Origin: Zoogloea sp016790385
Lineage (GTDB): Bacteria; Pseudomonadota; Gammaproteobacteria; Burkholderiales; Rhodocyclaceae
Length of the DNA stretch: 64,000 bases
Assembly: GCF_041916735.1 (NCBI RefSeq)
Contig: NZ_JAYRYY010000014.1
Direction: 5' to 3' (one strand)
Positions 6,954 through 16,839 of the stretch are shown here, piece after piece. Numbering within the stretch: position 1 is the stretch's first letter; the number at the start of each line of letters is the position of its first letter. The notes under the pieces are model-generated. The model was not told the origin of the DNA. It made no database searches and saw only the letters and a program-made list of their open reading frames with translations. The translations under genes were made by a program, and so were the position numbers.

Positions 6954-9707
6954 TTATCCTGCCTCATCTTTCGTTTCTGTTGATTTGCCGCAAGGCATCA
7001 GAAACGAAAAACAGGCCCCCTGCCCCGCTGCGCTTTCAACCCACAACCTGCCGCCGTAGTGCTCGACGATCTGTCGGCTGATCGGCAGGCCCAGCCCGGT
7101 GCCCTGGGGCTTGTCGGTCATGGTGTTGCCCCCCTGACGGAACTTCTCGAACACCACAAGTTGCTCTTCCGGGGTCAGACCGGGGCCGTTGTCCCGCACG
7201 TCCACGCGCAAACCTTCGTTGCACCTGGCAAGCGTCACCCAGACCCGCCCGCGCCCGGCATCCACAAACTTGACCGCGTTGGAGAGCAGATTGAGCATCA
7301 CCTGGATCAGGCGGTCGCGATCGGCGAGCAGGATTGGCGCTTCCTCGGGCAGCGTCATCTCCAGCTCCACCCCCTTGTCCTTGAACAGCTGACTCGTGGA
7401 CGCCGCCGCCTGCTCGATCACCTCCACCAGGCTCACCTCGCCGTTATGCCAGTCGGCGTGGCCGGATTCGATCTTGGCCATGTCCAGCACCTGATTCACC
7501 AGCCGGGTGAGGCGCTCCGTCTCGCTGACGATGATGCCCAGAAAGCGCTTGCGCTCGGCCAGATCGATGCGCGGATCTTCGAGCAGCATCTCGGAAAAGG
7601 CCCGGATCGAGGTCAGCGGTGTGCGCAGTTCGTGGGTCACCGACGACATGAAATCATCCTTGAGGCGGTCGAGTTCCTTGAGCCGCTCGTTGGCGCTGCG
7701 CAGTTCGGCGGTGGCGGCCTCCAGCTCCCGCGATTTCTGTTCGAGCCGCTTTGAATAGGCGCGCACCTGGGAGGCCTCGTCGAGAATGTTCATCACCTCG
7801 TCGAGGCCGAGGGGCTCTTCCTTCACCACCGAGGCCACCATCACCCGGGCCGAGGCGCTGCCAATGGCCCCCGCCAGGGTGGTTTCGGCAAAATGCACCA
7901 AACCCGCGTCGGCAGGCAGCACCTCCACCGACGCCGCGCCGCGGCGGCGCGCGTAGTCGTTGAACGCGTTTCGCGCCCTTTCCGGCCCGATGAAGCGGCC
8001 GATCAGCGGCAGCAGATCGCCAACCTGCGCGCTCCCGCGCCAGAAAGCCCCGCCCGCCGGCTGGCTCTGCTTGAACACATCCACGAAGAGGGTTGCCTGC
8101 CCGGCCTCGACGGCATTGGGTGAGCGCATCAGGGAGACACACACGTAGGCCCCCAGGTTGGCGAGCAGGCTCCAGTAAAGGCTGTGGGCAATCGGGTCGA
8201 GCCCCTTCATGCCGAAGAGCTCCTGGGGGCGCAGGACTTCCAGCCCCGCGAAGCCCCCTTGCAGGAACTCGATCGGCAGCCAGCCCGACTTGGCGAACGA
8301 GGGCAGGAGCAGCGTGTACAGCCACACCGCAAAGCCACTCGTCAGGCCGGCCAGGGCTCCCGCCCGGGTGCCGCCGCGCCAGTACATCCCGCCGATGATC
8401 GCCGGCGCAAACTGCGCCACCGCGGCAAAACTGATCAGCCCGATGCTCACCAGCGCATGGGCGTCGCCTGCCAGGCGGAAATACAGATACCCCAGGAGCA
8501 GGATGAAGATGATCGCGCTGCGACGGATGCCCAGCAGCAAGCCCGACAGATCCTCCCTGCCCTGCAAGGCGAGCCAGCGGTAGCGGAGCAGCACGGGCAT
8601 CACCAGATCGTTGCAGACCATGGTGGACAGGGCGATGGTTTCCACGATGACCATGCCGGTGGCGGCCGACAGACCGCCGATGAAGGCCAGCAGGGCCAGC
8701 CAGCCATACCCCTGGGCCATCGGCAGGGTGAGAACAAAAGTGTCGGCATCCACATCCTGCCCGGTAAAATGCATCAGCCCGCCCAGGGCGATGGGCAGTA
8801 CGAAGATGTTGATCAGCAGCAGGTACAGGGGAAACAGCCAGATGGCCCGGCGCAGGTGGTTCTCATTGACGTTCTCCACCACGGCCACCTGAAACTGCCG
8901 CGGCAGAAACATCACCGCCAGCATCGACAGCAGCGTCAGGGCGAACCAGTTGCCATAGGAGTTGCCCCCCGCGTTCATGGTCATCAGCTCCCTCAGCCGG
9001 GGCTCCAGGGCCGCCCGGGAGAATAGATCCCCGAAACCGTCGAAGAGCCCGAAGGTGACGAACACCCCCACCGCCATGAAGATCACCAGCTTCACCACCG
9101 ACTCGAAGGCCACCGCGGCCACCATGCCCTCGTGGCGCTCAGTTGCATCCAGGTGACGGGTGCCGAAGAGAATGGTGAAGGCCGCCATGATCAGCGCAAT
9201 GTAGAGCGTCGTGTCGGCCATCCACGATACCGTGCCGGCCTTGGCAGGCATGATGATCTCGGGATAGTGGATGAGGATGGCGTAACTGCTCGACACCGCC
9301 TTGAGCTGCAAGGCGATGTAGGGGATCACCCCGAGTACCGCGATCACCGTGACCAGCCCGCCCAGAAGGTGGCTCTTGCCATAACGAGAGGCGATGAAAT
9401 CGGCGATGGAAGTGATGCGGTGCGCCTTGCCAATGCGCACCATCTTCAGCATCACGAACCACCACAGGGCCACCACCAGGGTCGGCCCGAGAAAGATCGG
9501 CACGAAGCCCAGACCCGACGAGGCCGCCCTGCCCACGCTGCCGTAGTAGGTCCAGGTGGTGCAATACACCGCCAGGGACAGGGCGTAGATGGTGGGATTG
9601 GCGATGATTGAGCGGCCCGCGTCGGCGCGCTTGTCGCCCACGTAGGCCACCGCGAAGAGCAGGGCGAGATACAGGAAGGAGATGGCGACGATGACGCTGC
9701 TGGTCAT
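6954..9707 (-). CDS. SSS-permease-domain sensor histidine kinase (CbrA/CrbS type)
   Basis: A 917-aa protein. Residues about 1-490 form an SLC5/PutP-like permease with about 13 membrane segments. A linker with a coiled coil follows (about 640-680), then a HisKA domain with H692 in VTHELRTPL and a HATPase with the N box (NLLSNAVKF), G1 (DNGPG) and G2 (GTGLGLPI). There is no C-terminal receiver. Homologous kinases (CbrA, CrbS) sense carbon-source or acetate availability through the transporter module and control acetyl-CoA synthetase and uptake genes. The ATG at 9707 was preferred over a GTG 6 nt upstream because a GGA lies 9 nt before the ATG but only 3 nt before the GTG. The cognate regulator is probably the receiver encoded 76 bp downstream. 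Confidence 0.9.
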   Translation of the reverse strand: MTSSVIVAISFLYLALLFAVAYVGDKRADAGRSIIANPTIYALSLAVYCTTWTYYGSVGRAASSGLGFVPIFLGPTLVVALWWFVMLKMVRIGKAHRITSIADFIASRYGKSHLLGGLVTVIAVLGVIPYIALQLKAVSSSYAILIHYPEIIMPAKAGTVSWMADTTLYIALIMAAFTILFGTRHLDATERHEGMVAAVAFESVVKLVIFMAVGVFVTFGLFDGFGDLFSRAALEPRLRELMTMNAGGNSYGNWFALTLLSMLAVMFLPRQFQVAVVENVNENHLRRAIWLFPLYLLLINIFVLPIALGGLMHFTGQDVDADTFVLTLPMAQGYGWLALLAFIGGLSAATGMVIVETIALSTMVCNDLVMPVLLRYRWLALQGREDLSGLLLGIRRSAIIFILLLGYLYFRLAGDAHALVSIGLISFAAVAQFAPAIIGGMYWRGGTRAGALAGLTSGFAVWLYTLLLPSFAKSGWLPIEFLQGGFAGLEVLRPQELFGMKGLDPIAHSLYWSLLANLGAYVCVSLMRSPNAVEAGQATLFVDVFKQSQPAGGAFWRGSAQVGDLLPLIGRFIGPERARNAFNDYARRRGAASVEVLPADAGLVHFAETTLAGAIGSASARVMVASVVKEEPLGLDEVMNILDEASQVRAYSKRLEQKSRELEAATAELRSANERLKELDRLKDDFMSSVTHELRTPLTSIRAFSEMLLEDPRIDLAERKRFLGIIVSETERLTRLVNQVLDMAKIESGHADWHNGEVSLVEVIEQAAASTSQLFKDKGVELEMTLPEEAPILLADRDRLIQVMLNLLSNAVKFVDAGRGRVWVTLARCNEGLRVDVRDNGPGLTPEEQLVVFEKFRQGGNTMTDKPQGTGLGLPISRQIVEHYGGRLWVESAAGQGACFSFLMPCGKSTETKDEAG

Positions 9708-9753
9708 GGTCACATTCCGTCCGCGAAATGGCGGCTGCGCGTCATGGCAGCCC

Positions 9754-9945
9754 TCAGCGCTCGATGATCCAGGCCATCAGGGCGATCACTGCCGCCCACA
9801 CGCCGAAGACGTAAAGATAGAGGAAAGGAATGCCGAGCCAGGACCGCGGGGAATCGAACACTGACAGGACCGGATAATTGACCACCACCCAGCCCAACAG
9901 AAACAACGCTACGAGGCGCTGCCCAGTCAAGGTCGCCTTGATCAT
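9754..9945 (-). CDS. Small two-helix membrane protein
   Basis: A 63-aa protein with two hydrophobic segments (about 9-30 and 39-60) around a polar loop containing SPRSW. It sits 46 bp upstream of the SSS-type kinase on the same strand, the position occupied by the small protein CbrX before CbrA in Pseudomonas. I cannot show sequence homology to CbrX; the similarity is positional. It is probably translated with the kinase and could assist its membrane folding or signalling. Confidence 0.65.
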   Translation of the reverse strand: MIKATLTGQRLVALFLLGWVVVNYPVLSVFDSPRSWLGIPFLYLYVFGVWAAVIALMAWIIER

Positions 9946-10058
9946 TTATCCCCTCCCGCGTACTGCTTTATTGGTATGTGCGGAAGTTATAAACCGAAAC
10001 GCCCGCCTTGGCGAGTACTCCCCGGGCATGAGCAGCATCACCGGGCGGCGCAGCAAAA

Positions 10059-10086
10059 GAAAAACCCCGCCGAAGCGGGGTTTTTC
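10059..10086 (-). terminator. Rho-independent terminator of groEL
   Basis: An 8-9 bp stem (aaccccgc / gcggggtt, loop cgaa) is flanked by A-runs and T-runs. It lies 25 bp beyond the groEL stop codon on the minus strand and separates groESL from the kinase operon. Confidence 0.88.
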
Positions 10087-10111
10087 GGGGACAACGTGGT
10101 CCGGCGGGAGA

Positions 10112-11764
<1,653 letters not shown>

Positions 11765-11821
11765 TCTGTGTTTCTCCGGAATTCTTTAAAGCGGACTGGG
11801 GAAGATCAGGGGGGTGGAGGC

Positions 11822-12112
11822 TCAGGCCTCGAGCACGCCCATGATGTCTTCTTCGCGCATGACCAGCAGTTCCTGGCCATCAACCTTGACGGTCTGGCCG
11901 GCGTACTTGCCGAACAGCACGCGGTCACCCACCTTCACATCCATCTTGCGGACTTCGCCGTTCTCAAGGATCTTGCCGTGGCCGACAGCCAGGATCTCGC
12001 CCTGATCGGGCTTTTCGCCGGCAGAGTCGGGGATGACGATACCGCTGGAGGTGGTGCGCTCGGCTTCAACACGCTTGACGATCACGCGATCATGCAAGGG
12101 ACGGATTTTCAT
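11822..12112 (-). CDS. groES: Co-chaperonin GroES (10 kDa)
   Basis: A 96-aa co-chaperonin starting MKIRPLHDRVIVKRVE, with the mobile loop TTSSGIVIPDSAGEKP that contacts GroEL. The start with a GGAGA ribosome-binding site about 7 nt upstream was taken over a longer in-frame ATG 27 nt earlier, because the family always begins MKIRPL. The leader holds two perfect inverted repeats at 12140-12155 (CGGGCAA/TTGCCCG) and 12174-12188 (CCAGCA/TGCTGG), which could affect mRNA stability. It is the first gene of groES-groEL. Confidence 0.97.
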   Translation of the reverse strand: MKIRPLHDRVIVKRVEAERTTSSGIVIPDSAGEKPDQGEILAVGHGKILENGEVRKMDVKVGDRVLFGKYAGQTVKVDGQELLVMREEDIMGVLEA

Positions 12113-12208
12113 GTAGTGGTCTCCTACTCGATTCAACACCGGGCAAACTTGCCCGACTCAATAAATGCCTTGACCAGCACCATGCTGGCTCTTGGTGGCG
12201 GGCGATTG

Positions 12209-12235
12209 TTAGCACTCACCACCAACGAGTGCTAA
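12209..12235 (-). promoter_or_regulatory. CIRCE operator (HrcA-binding)
   Basis: A perfect CIRCE: TTAGCACTC, 9-nt spacer, GAGTGCTAA. It begins at the edge of the groES -10 box, where bound HrcA would block transcription; heat inactivates HrcA and relieves repression. hrcA itself is not in the window. Confidence 0.97.
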
Positions 12236-12263
12236 TAATAGGGGCGGCCTGTGACCTTTTCAA
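12235..12263 (-). promoter_or_regulatory. Sigma70 promoter of groES-groEL
   Basis: On the minus strand TTGAAA (12263-12258), a 17-nt spacer and TATTAT (12240-12235) form a good vegetative promoter. The -10 box abuts the CIRCE element, placing the start of transcription inside the operator. I see no convincing sigma32 promoter. Confidence 0.75.
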
Positions 12264-12585
12264 GTCCGGTCAGTCGGATTCTTTTCAGCCCCCGCTCCGC
12301 ATCACCTCTGGCTGCACAACCCACCGTGTGCCGTGCGCTCACTGACCGGCACCGCCAGGTCATGCGGCGGCCATTTTGTCAAAAACTGTATAAACATCAA
12401 ATTTATCCAAATCCGCGCCCCTTGCTGGCGCCTACGGCATAAAATCGGTACCGACAGACTGCAATGCAGGTCGTCCCGTCCGGCACGAGAATCGACAGGA
12501 ATGTGCGGCACTGTCCATGCCAAGCCGAGCCTCGCGCCGTGCCGAGCGTCGGCACCGCCCATTTGAACCCGGGAGAACGTTCGTC
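12264..12585. other. Intergenic region between groES promoter and pseudo-receiver gene
   Basis: About 320 bp with no gene. An A+T-rich island at about 12376-12412 (ttgtcaaaaactgtataaac and following) stands out and probably contains the promoter of the plus-strand gene at 12586, but I cannot identify a well-spaced -35/-10 pair. No repeat or RNA gene was seen. Confidence 0.5.
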
Positions 12586-13797
12586 ATGACAGCCACCACG
12601 CTCCGCCTGTGTCACTCCGGCATGGATAACCGGGCGCTGTATGCTTTCGAGATCTTTCTTTCGCGCGTCGGCCCCGGCGCCTGCCGGATCGCCGAGGAGG
12701 ACACGGCGGATGTGGCCTTCATCGATGTGGACAATGACCTCGGCCCCTATCTGCTGGCCGGGCATCGCATGCTGTACCCGCGCCGGCCGCTGATCGTCAC
12801 CACCCAGATTCCCGGGCAGCGCCCCGACCCGCTCACCGTGGAGATCACCAAACCGGTGGGGCTGGCCGCCTTCTCCGCTGCCCTGGAGAAGGTACGCAGC
12901 CTGCTGCCCCCCGCCGAAGCCGTCGAAGCCGCGGGCCCCCTCGGGCTTCCGGACGCAGGTGACGAGCGTGGAGGTTCGGTCGAGAGCATCCCCGACGAGA
13001 TCCCCATGGACGCCCTGCGCGAAGGCCCGGACCAGATTGCCCTGCTACGCCGGATCGAAGCGCGCATGGCGACCCTTCACGTGGGCTCACTGCCGGACGT
13101 GGACCTGGACGACCCGACGGCGCGCGCCGGTATCTATTACGACCCGGCGGGCTTCCTTCAGGGGCTGGCGGCCCGGGCCATCACCCACGCCCGCGAAATC
13201 GGTCGCCCGGTACGCATCGATGACGCCATCGGCACGGCCCTCATCCTCGACCCGCGCAATGGTCAGGCGTGGACCACCCGCAGCCCCAACGCCCTGCGCG
13301 CCCTCGGCCAGTTGCCCACCCGCGGCACCCTCGCCATGGCCCGCCTCGAGGCCGACGCGCCGCCACCGGACGGCGCCATCGCCCGCCCCCTGGACGGCCT
13401 GGAATGGGAACTGGCCCTGTGGGCTTCGCGGGGGCGCCTCCCGCGGGGTACCGGGCTCGACCACCCTGTCCGCCTCAAGAGCTGGCCCAACCTCACCCGC
13501 CTGGCCGTCCCGCCGGAGGCCATGCGCATCGCGGGGCTGTGGTCGCGGGGCGACTTGAGCCTGCGGGAAACGGTTGCCACCTTGGGCGCCCCCCAGCGCT
13601 ACGTGTTCGCGTTTTACAGCGCCTGTGCGGCCCTTGGTCATGTGGAGCAGATCATCGCCGCACAGCCCGCCGCCGAAGCGCCCCCCACCACCGAGGCCGT
13701 CGAGGACGCGCCCGTGCCGCCCCCGACCCGGGGTCTGTTCAAGCGTGTTCTCGGCAAGCTCCTGGGTGCCCGGATCGACAACCTCCCGCCGGTCTGA
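12586..13797 (+). CDS. Pseudo-receiver protein of unknown function
   Basis: A 403-aa cytoplasmic protein that I do not recognise as a named family. Residues about 1-108 have the rhythm of a response-regulator receiver: an acidic strand (ADVAFIDVDND), LIVTTQ, then ITKPVGLAAFSAALEKV, matching the D, T and K-P positions. The expected N-terminal acidic pair is missing, so it is probably a degenerate receiver. The middle and C-terminal parts (about 170-355) contain LRETVATLGAPQRYVFAFYSAC, which could be a helix-turn-helix or helical interaction domain; the tail is Pro/Ala-rich and then basic. The start ATG at 12586 follows GGGAG. A small GTPase gene begins 13 bp after the stop, so the two probably work together. 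Confidence 0.6.
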   Translation: MTATTLRLCHSGMDNRALYAFEIFLSRVGPGACRIAEEDTADVAFIDVDNDLGPYLLAGHRMLYPRRPLIVTTQIPGQRPDPLTVEITKPVGLAAFSAALEKVRSLLPPAEAVEAAGPLGLPDAGDERGGSVESIPDEIPMDALREGPDQIALLRRIEARMATLHVGSLPDVDLDDPTARAGIYYDPAGFLQGLAARAITHAREIGRPVRIDDAIGTALILDPRNGQAWTTRSPNALRALGQLPTRGTLAMARLEADAPPPDGAIARPLDGLEWELALWASRGRLPRGTGLDHPVRLKSWPNLTRLAVPPEAMRIAGLWSRGDLSLRETVATLGAPQRYVFAFYSACAALGHVEQIIAAQPAAEAPPTTEAVEDAPVPPPTRGLFKRVLGKLLGARIDNLPPV

Positions 13798-13810
13798 AGC
13801 CCGCGCGCCG

Positions 13811-14347
13811 ATGGGCCACTACAAGCTCATCTTCGGCGGCCCCGTCGGCGCAGGCAAGACCACCGCGATCGCCGCCGCCAGCGACGTCCCCGTCCTCCGC
13901 AGCCCCCCGGGTGTCGGCGGGCCGGGCGCGCACCCGGCCCATGCCGGCGCAATCCTCGACTACGGGGCGATGACGCTGGACGACGGCAGCACCCTGCATC
14001 TTTACGGCGCCCCTGGCCAGGACCGCTTCGACTTCATGTGGGAGCTGCTCGCCGAAGGCGCCCTGGCCCTGATCCTGCTCATCGATAACAGCCGGCCCGA
14101 CGCGCTGGACGAACTGCATTTCTATCTTGGCGCCTACAGCCGATTCATCCGCGACACCGCCGTCTCGGTCGGGATCACCCATGGCGACCTCGGCGGCGGC
14201 CTGCGACTGGGTGACTACCGGGCCGAACTTGAGCGCGCCGGCTTCGGCTGTGTGCCGGTCTTTGCGGTCGACCCCCGCAGCAGGCGCGACGTATGCCTGC
14301 TGATCGAGGCCGCCCTCAGCGTGCTCGACCCCGTCGCCCGGGCTTGA
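13811..14347 (+). CDS. Small Ras-like GTPase (COG2229/MglA-like)
   Basis: A 178-aa P-loop GTPase. The G1 loop GPVGAGKTT is at about 10-18, G3 is APGQDRF (PGQ in place of the Ras DxxGQ, as in MglA-type GTPases), and LILLIDNSRP follows. The G4 position reads ITHGDL rather than NKxD, so guanine specificity cannot be assumed. In this family (COG2229, MglA) GTPases act as polarity or motility switches with a Roadblock partner; no Roadblock gene is present here, and the pseudo-receiver protein encoded 13 bp upstream takes that place. Cellular role unknown. Confidence 0.8.
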   Translation: MGHYKLIFGGPVGAGKTTAIAAASDVPVLRSPPGVGGPGAHPAHAGAILDYGAMTLDDGSTLHLYGAPGQDRFDFMWELLAEGALALILLIDNSRPDALDELHFYLGAYSRFIRDTAVSVGITHGDLGGGLRLGDYRAELERAGFGCVPVFAVDPRSRRDVCLLIEAALSVLDPVARA

Positions 14348-14443
14348 GATCGGCCGAATTGCAAGATTGGCGCAAGGAAGCATTCAGGTCATAGACAGGG
14401 ACGGCACCTAGACTGCGGGTCTGATCAACCTCGCCCGCACGGA

Positions 14444-15679
14444 ATGCCCCCCTTTTCCAAACTGCTGCTGGCAAGCTGCCTGCTACCGCTCTCCTGCCTG
14501 GCGCAGCCCGTCGATACGCGCCCCCCTCTGGATCTCGCCGCGGCCGACACCCTGCTCCTCGAATCCAACCCGGCAATCCTCCAGGCGCGGGCGGCGATGG
14601 CCGGTGCCCGCGCCGGCATCGACATGGCCGGCGCGCGCCCCAACCCCACCCTCAGCGCCGCCGTGACCAGCATCAACCCGGCCCGCAACAGCAGCGGCGG
14701 CTACTGGGACCGCCCCATGGACAGCGTGCTGCGCGTCGACCAGACCTTCGAACGGGGTGACAAGCGCGAGCTGCGCCTGCGGGCCGCCGACCGCAACCTC
14801 GCCGCCACCGGCGCCGATCTGGCCAACACCATCCGCCTGGCCCGCATGGCCCTCGCCAATGCGTGGCTCAACCTGCGCGCCGCCCAGGAGATCCGCCAGA
14901 TCGCCGCCGAGAGCGCGCGCCTCGCCGCCCGCGCGGCGGACGCCGCCGAACTGCGCGGCAAGGCCGGCGATCTGGCTGGCGTGGATGTGGCGCGCTTTGC
15001 CGCCGATGCCGCCCGCGTGGCCAATGACGCCGTGCAAGCCGACCTGGACTACGCCCGCGCCCGCCTCGAACTGTCCCTGCTGCTGGGCAACCGGGTCGCC
15101 CCCGACACGCTTCAGGCCGCCGCCGAATGGCCCGACTCCGGCCTGCCCGCAAACGACGACGGAGAGCGGCCGGATCTCCTGGCCGCCCGTCAGCGTCTTG
15201 CCCTTGCCGACGCCCAGCGCGACCTCGCCCGCGCCCAGCGCACCCGTGACGTCTCGGTGGGCGTGCAATACGAGCACTTCCCCCCGGACGCCCGCAACAC
15301 CTACGGCCTCAGCGTCAGCATTCCCCTCTTTCTCGGCAATGACTACCGGGGCGACATTGCCCGTAGCGAAGCGGAATACACCGCCGCCGAACAACAACTG
15401 GACGCGACCCGCGCCGCCGCTGACAACGAGCGCGCCCGCCTGGGCAGCGAGTACGCCGCCCGCGCCGCACGGCTGGACCGCATTCGCAACGTGGTGCTGC
15501 CTGCGGCCGAGCGGGCCGGCCGGGGCGCCGACATCGCCATCCAGAAGGGCGGGATGGGCCTGACCGACTATCTGGACACCCAACGCAACCTGCGCGCCGC
15601 CCGGATCGAAGCGATCCAGGCCCGCGCCGACCTTTCCCGCGCCGCCCTGATGCTGCGCCTGGCCGGATCCACCCCATGA
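14444..15679 (+). CDS. Outer-membrane efflux protein (TolC/CzcC family)
   Basis: A 411-aa outer-membrane channel of an RND efflux system. It has a signal peptide (about 1-20, ending SCLAQ), then two OEP repeats: long helices rich in Ala/Arg (about 40-215 and 240-400) and a strand RTRDVSVGVQYEHFP. It is the first gene of a tripartite operon and overlaps the adaptor gene by ATGA. Ala/Arg-rich composition reflects the high GC of the genome rather than foreign origin. The length is usual for CzcC-type proteins. Confidence 0.88.
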   Translation: MPPFSKLLLASCLLPLSCLAQPVDTRPPLDLAAADTLLLESNPAILQARAAMAGARAGIDMAGARPNPTLSAAVTSINPARNSSGGYWDRPMDSVLRVDQTFERGDKRELRLRAADRNLAATGADLANTIRLARMALANAWLNLRAAQEIRQIAAESARLAARAADAAELRGKAGDLAGVDVARFAADAARVANDAVQADLDYARARLELSLLLGNRVAPDTLQAAAEWPDSGLPANDDGERPDLLAARQRLALADAQRDLARAQRTRDVSVGVQYEHFPPDARNTYGLSVSIPLFLGNDYRGDIARSEAEYTAAEQQLDATRAAADNERARLGSEYAARAARLDRIRNVVLPAAERAGRGADIAIQKGGMGLTDYLDTQRNLRAARIEAIQARADLSRAALMLRLAGSTP

Positions 15680-16830
15680 CCCGCAAGCTCATCGCCGCCC
15701 TTCTCGCCCTGGCGGCCGTCGCCGCAGGCACCTATTACCTGCGCTCCGGCACCCACGAACCGGTGGCCGAAGCGGTCGTCCAGAAGCCGTCCGCCGAGCC
15801 CGGCGTATTACGTTTCCCCACCGCCGCCCCGCAACTCGCCCAGCTCAAGGTCGAGCGGGCCGAACGTGCCCCGGTCCCCATGGACGAGCCCCTCGCCGCC
15901 CGTGTCGCCTACGACGAGAACGCCACCTCCCGCCTGTATGCCCCGATCGCGGGGCGGGTACTGGAGATCCGGGCCAATACAGGCGACAGCGTTAAGGCCG
16001 GTGATGTGCTCGCCATTCTCGACGCCCCCGAGCTCGGCAGCGCCGCCGCCGATCTGGCCAAAGCCCAGGCCGGCGCGGCCCGGAGCAAAGCCGCCCTGGA
16101 GCGCACCCGCAGCCTGGTGGACGCCGAAGTGTTGCCCCGCCGCGAGCTTGAAGCGTCCCAGGCCGAATGGCAGCAGGCCAACGCCGAAGCGGAGCGCGCC
16201 CGCCTGCGCCTGGCCAATCTGGCCCCCGGCGGCAAGCTCCCGTCGGGCAGCGAGCGCTACCCCCTGCGCGCGCCGATCTCCGGGATTGTGGCCACGCGTC
16301 ACATCAATCCAGGCATGGAAGTGCGCACCGATGCCAACGAGCCCCTTTTTGTCGTCACCGATCTGGCCCGCCTGTCGGTACTGGTGGACGTCCCCGAGCG
16401 TGATCTGCCCCTGGTCACCGTCGGCAAGGCGGCGCTGATTGAAGTTTCGGCCTACCCCCACCGCAGTTTCGAAGGCAAGGTGGTCCACGTCGCCCCCACC
16501 CTCGACCCGCAGACCCGACGCATCCAGGCCCGGGTGTCGGTGGACAACCACGAAGGGCTCCTCAAGCCCGAGATGTACGCCAAGGTCGCCCTGCTCGCCG
16601 ACAGCCGCGAAGAGCTCCCGCGCATCGCCATCGGCGCCCTGCTGGTGGAGGGCGTAAAGAATTTCGTGTTCGTGGAGCGCGATCCGGGGGTGTTCGAAAA
16701 GCGCGAAGTCACCCTTGCCGTGCAGACCCGCCGCGACGCCTACGTCTGGGCGGGTATCAAGCCCGGCGAGAAGGTGGTCAGCACCGGCGCCCTGCTGCTC
16801 AATGCCGAACTGGCCAGCAATTCGCGCTGA
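15676..16830 (+). CDS. RND efflux periplasmic adaptor (CzcB/CusB family)
   Basis: A 384-aa membrane-fusion protein. One N-terminal membrane anchor (about 5-22), then a biotinyl-lipoyl-like half (LYAPIAGRVLEIRANTGD), an alpha-hairpin (about 120-175) and a beta-barrel domain (YPLRAPISGIVATRHINPGM). It links the inner-membrane pump to the outer-membrane channel in the periplasm. I do not see the His-rich metal-binding N-terminus of some CzcB proteins. It overlaps the upstream gene by ATGA and precedes the pump by 9 bp. Confidence 0.9.
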   Translation: MTRKLIAALLALAAVAAGTYYLRSGTHEPVAEAVVQKPSAEPGVLRFPTAAPQLAQLKVERAERAPVPMDEPLAARVAYDENATSRLYAPIAGRVLEIRANTGDSVKAGDVLAILDAPELGSAAADLAKAQAGAARSKAALERTRSLVDAEVLPRRELEASQAEWQQANAEAERARLRLANLAPGGKLPSGSERYPLRAPISGIVATRHINPGMEVRTDANEPLFVVTDLARLSVLVDVPERDLPLVTVGKAALIEVSAYPHRSFEGKVVHVAPTLDPQTRRIQARVSVDNHEGLLKPEMYAKVALLADSREELPRIAIGALLVEGVKNFVFVERDPGVFEKREVTLAVQTRRDAYVWAGIKPGEKVVSTGALLLNAELASNSR

Positions 16831-16839
16831 GGCACCGGC

